From: Theobroma cacao
Lineage: Eukaryota > Streptophyta > Magnoliopsida > Malvales > Malvaceae
DNA length: 64,000 nt
Assembly: GCF_000208745.1 (NCBI RefSeq)
Contig: NC_030859.1
Coordinates: 2,151,697 to 2,215,696, forward strand
Reading direction: 5' to 3'
A program made the position numbers and the translations under genes. Below, piece by piece: positions 60,269-64,000 of this stretch. The notes beneath the pieces are model-generated. The model searched no databases. It had not been told where the DNA came from and saw only the letters and a list, made by a program, of their open reading frames with translations. Within the stretch, counting starts at the first letter, position 1. Each line of letters opens with the position of its first letter.

Positions 60269-62049
60269 TTAAACGTTCATATGAACATGATCAGAGTAAA
60301 TTTCAGGAAGCTTTTCAACCACTTTAAACTTGTAAGGATACTTCCCTTTCTTCTCCAACTTAGGCACCTTTACTAGACACCTCAAACGACTCCCATATGG
60401 TTTTGATATAATTAGTGGAGTCCTTGGAAATAAAGGTATCAACCGCCTTGCAAAGAGAGTCTCTGTGGTCTCATCTGCACATCCTTCTACTTTGACAAAC
60501 TTGAGATCTTTGAGTTTATAATCAGGAACATTGATCATAGCTGAGAATCTTTTAGTGCTAGGCAAGTTATAGCATTTAGGATCAATCTGCAAGTTAAGAT
60601 ATTTGAACAGTATCAAATTTGTGCATTAATCGTTGCATATATTGTTGTGAGTTCTATCATTGAAGTGATTTGATGTCATCAAATAAAAGAGAAATCCATT
60701 CTAATATTCCACTAATACCAATTTTTCTCACAAGTACTCTACTTAGTATCATAAAAATGCAAAGTATATCAAGAAAATGGGAAGACTTACAGTCACATAT
60801 AGTCTTTCCAAGTTATGACAGAACTTCAGAAAGCAAAGTAGGGCATTGATATTTTCTCTCTCCGCTGAACAATCAATCCACCTAAGCTCTTTGAGCAGCA
60901 ACAAATAAAACCCTAGGTTTGTCCTTGAAGAGGGTAACTTCTTGCAAAATGATTTCTAAAAAAAAAAAAAAAAAAAAAAAAAGGTTTGGCCACAATAAAA
61001 CTGATCAAAGACTAATCAGTTATGAGAGGATAGGAGTACAGAAGCATGAAACTGAAATTTTCTTTACTGAGTTTAGATAAATTACTGAAACATGCCTCGT
61101 AAAGCCATCTGCACATTGTTAGAGATTCAGCACAACGTACGCTATCCAGAATTAATTTGCAGCATTGAAACAAGGTGGTGCTACCACAATTGCAGATTTT
61201 GTAGAATCCATTAGGACCAACACTGGTAGGCATTTCAAAGTCCCATGTCCATCGTGTTAGAGGGCCTTGTCTGAAATCAAGCATGGCATCTTCTAATTGG
61301 ACTCCACAGTCACAAAAATGTGAAAGCGATTGATGAAAATTATATTTGCAGGACGGTTTAAACCGAAAAGAAACCAATCTGCCTCGATAGTGGAAAGACT
61401 TTAAGCTACTGGAACCTCCAAAACAGAAATATTCTAATTGTGGGCAATCCAAGACAGTTAATTTTTGAAGCCTAGCTGCATTTTCTATATCTAAAGATTG
61501 TACTCCATTGCACTTTGCAATAGTCAAACTCTCAAGAAATGGTAAATACGACACCAGAGATGTAAGCACCTTACTGAAAAGGCGGCATACTGATGTTAGA
61601 TACAGAGCTTTTATTTTGAACTGCTGCAATGGGAGATTTAGCTCCAATAGCTTATCTTTTTTGTAGGGAAATGGCCATTTGTCACGTACCGGAAGATTCA
61701 ACGGTAACAACCAATCAAATGATCTCGATAATCCTTGTTCCCCAGTAGAGAAATCAAGGTGGAGTGCATCATCAGGCGCAATGGCAGCAAAGAGGGCTCT
61801 ACCTTGTCCAATGTTAAACTGGAATCCCCACTTACTTCTTAGTGGACGAAGTTCAGCAAAATCATTAAGAAGGCTAAATACATTAGCAACAGCATCTTCT
61901 ATACTTCCATATACAAAAGCCTTTTTCCAAAGATCTTTCCATCGAGTAGAAAGAACAGTGGTTTGGACAGCTGATTCAAGAGGGAGGAAGGTAATGATGA
62001 GATAAAGGATCTCATCGGGAAAACAACTGATCAAATCTTTAGAATCCAT
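60269..62049 (-). CDS. F-box/LRR protein, cluster gene 4
   Basis: Coding exons 61096-62049, 60791-60955 and 60269-60586 give 478 residues. F-box at residues about 8-45 (SCFPDEILYLIITFLPLESA), followed by LRR-type repeats (LVSYLPFLESLTIAKCNG, AARLQKLTVLDCPQLEYFCF) and FBD-like end (KDLKFVKVEGCADETTETLF). The GC donor after the first coding exon (CGAG/GCATGT) is shared with genes 1 and 3. The acceptor of the second exon follows about 23 A on the plus strand, that is, a long T tract. It is the closest paralogue of gene 3, about 4 kb away with matching flanks, so the latest duplication in the cluster. All lesion-free by eye. Role as gene 1. Confidence 0.8.
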
Positions 62050-62214
62050 GTTCCTGTTAAAAAGAAAAAAAATAGAAGATTTATGTCACATAGTAAAAAT
62101 AGTAATATGATCCCATCAAATAGTAAAATTATCTCAAAAGATTTCAAAGAAAGTATCTGATCCAATCAAATAGTAAAAATCAAAAGAAAGAAAATATAGC
62201 CTAAGGAGTCAATG

Positions 62215-62266
62215 GTAACGGATCTCATTAGGAAAACAATTGATTAAATCTTTAGAATCCATGTTC
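62215..62266 (-). pseudogene. F-box exon fragment upstream of gene 4
   Basis: A second copy of the first coding exon start: GGAAC-ATG at 62262, then MDSKDLINCFPNEIRY, where it stops matching. Its upstream flank (GTGATCCTATCAAATAGTAA) repeats the gene 3 and gene 4 flank. Probably a product of unequal exchange. Confidence 0.7.
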
Positions 62267-63346
62267 CTGTTAAAAGAAACAAGATTTATGTGATCCTATC
62301 AAATAGTAATAGTCAAAAGAAAATCACTGCTAAGGAGTAAAATTGGTCTGATAATATCAACAGACAAAGCCAACATTCAAAAGAAAATACCAACTTATCC
62401 CCGTGTTTCTTGGATTCTTCCTTTGGATCTGTCTCTAGATTCTTTTGATGTTATTGTCTGTTAAAAGATGTGTATGGGGTTTCACCTTGAACTTTCTTCG
62501 GAAGAACTCAACAAATAAAGTGTATATAGGGTTACCTACCGCTTCCGAAAGACTTAATTGTCCCTAAAGTTTCTATGTTACAAAGGAAATTTGTATTTTT
62601 TATTCAATAACATCCATTGTTATTTAATATAAAAGCAAAGAATCTACTATAAGAAAATCATAGATAAAATAAAATATCTCAAAAGCAATTCAAGTTCTTA
62701 TTTTTTTTAAGGTCTTCTTACTTATATGGATATAGTGATGGACTTGAATTCAGATGACTCAAATGGACTTGATTTTACTTGACCCAATCCAATCTAACAA
62801 GAAATATATAAAACTCTAAAGAAGAATATGGGTGGGATTTTAGGAATCCAAATCCATGCAATCTCATGACTAATATTTTATATGAAATTTTATTAATTTA
62901 AATATTATTATTTAGTTTCTTAAGTTACTTAAAAAACTTTATTTACCAACTAATTACAATAATTAACATTAACACATTGTAATTGACTTTTACGTAGAAA
63001 AGAATTATGAATGAGGTTCCTTTTATTACAATCTTTACTAATCAGTCAATCTTTACAATCTTTACAATAATTATGAATGATTCTTGCTATATTTCGTTGT
63101 GTTGGAGCCCCTCCATGAAGAAGATGGTGAACTTAATGTTTTTGTCTTGTTGGTTCTGTTGGTCCTCTTTTTACTAGTATCGGGAGTAGGGGAAAGGGTT
63201 ACCCTGTGGAGAGGGTGTCTGGGGTTGAGGGATTGATTGGTGGATAGATGCTTGGGGTTTCACAAAGCATTTTTTTTTCTGCTAGGGTCAATTTTGGATC
63301 CGATAATGTTGGGGGAGCAAGGATTGTAGGCTTGGGAAACATTCTT
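62267..63346. other. Intergenic, upstream of the F-box cluster
   Basis: 62380-63060 is a second copy of 58110-58780 (leader, then TGGACTTGAATTCAGATGAC and ACAATAATTAACATTAACAC), confirming that the gene 3 and gene 4 units are segmental duplicates. No gene seen from 63060 to 63346. Confidence 0.5.
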
Positions 63347-64000
63347 GTCACGCCCCAGACCCGAGAAATGACAAACGTCGCATACCTGTAAGGTATAATC
63401 CTACAGACATGCAAGGCTCTAAAATATATATCTTAAACTATTACTAAAAGAAACTTATATACCTGAAGAATTTAGTGATTTATAAACTATATCTGTTGAC
63501 AGAATTTTCAAATATCATAATTCGACAATATTCAAATTTAAATCTCCAAAACCATAAAGCTACTAAGTCAAGATAAAAGTCTAAATACTAATTAAGATAG
63601 TTCGATATTCATAATATTTAAATAAATCCTAGACAATTTAAGTGCTACTAAATTAAACATCACTCCCCAAAGTTCCAGCGTGGTTGACCAAATCACAACT
63701 TGAAAAAATTTGAAGGAAGGGGTGAGTCCAACTACTCAGCAAATAACTAACATCCATTCAGCCAGATTAAGCATGCTTAAAACATTCAGGGCAAAATATC
63801 ATTTACAAATGCCAAGATAAAATATTGGGTAATTTTATTTGGAATCACATACTTCAAAATTTGCGCATTCAAATAACATAACAAATATATTCACAATATT
63901 TAAATTTTAATGGTCTCCTGTAACATGCTACGACCACACTTAACCCCTATGGCATAAATCAAAAATAAAACCACAATTAACCCCAGTGGCACGGGTCAGA
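63347..64000. mobile_element. Probable edge of an LTR-type element, cut by the window end
   Basis: Begins TGTCACGCCCCAGACCCGAG and continues with GTATAATCCTACAGACATGC and CCACACTTAACCCCTATGG / CACAATTAACCCCAGTGG, text I associate with high-copy plant retroelement ends. No gag-pol is in the window and the other end is outside, so class and boundaries are uncertain. Confidence 0.35.

Overview
This is a 64 kb window of nuclear DNA from a eudicot plant. The AT-rich intergenic DNA, GT-AG introns, plant-type USE/TATA promoters on U6 snRNA genes, and plant-only families (type I MADS, CLE peptide, RING-H2/ATL, F-box/LRR) all point that way. The species cannot be fixed from the sequence alone.

Layout. 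0-4 kb: a single-exon membrane protein gene on the minus strand, then empty DNA with one MITE. 4.4-10.3 kb: a decayed array of direct repeats. It carries two XH-domain (FDM/IDN2-type) gene remnants at its edges and at least three short units that look like RNA polymerase III genes. Each has a USE box, a TATA box at U6 spacing, a G start, a 5' hairpin, a 3' hairpin and an oligo-T terminator. 11.2-14.6 kb: two full U6 snRNA genes on a tandem duplication, one copy carrying a poly(A)-tailed insertion. 15 kb: a RING-H2 E3 ligase gene. 19.7-24.6 kb: an HSP20-like (alpha-crystallin domain) gene and a convergent cytosolic HSC70 gene whose promoter has heat-shock elements. 27.0-27.5 kb: a three-exon CLE46-like signalling peptide gene missed by simple ORF calling. 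29.0 kb: tRNA-Pro(AGG). 30.4-33.9 kb: a six-exon UBC7-type E2 gene. 34-47 kb: mostly transposon debris, a 27-bp minisatellite, an RNase H fragment and a hAT-like MITE. 47 kb: a type I (M-gamma) MADS-box gene. 48.7-62.3 kb: a minus-strand tandem cluster of F-box/LRR genes, with three that look intact, one pseudogene and at least two fragments. 63.3 kb to the end: probably the edge of an LTR-type element.

Functional links. Protein quality control recurs in the window (HSC70, HSP20-like, UBC7-type E2, RING-H2 E3, F-box adaptors), but the genes are independent units and this may be chance. The most unusual items are the U6-flanking family of candidate Pol III RNAs, whose 3' hairpin is kept by compensatory changes between copies, and a CLE46-like peptide with Ala at the normally invariant Gly-6 of the CLE motif. 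Three F-box paralogues also share a GC splice donor.
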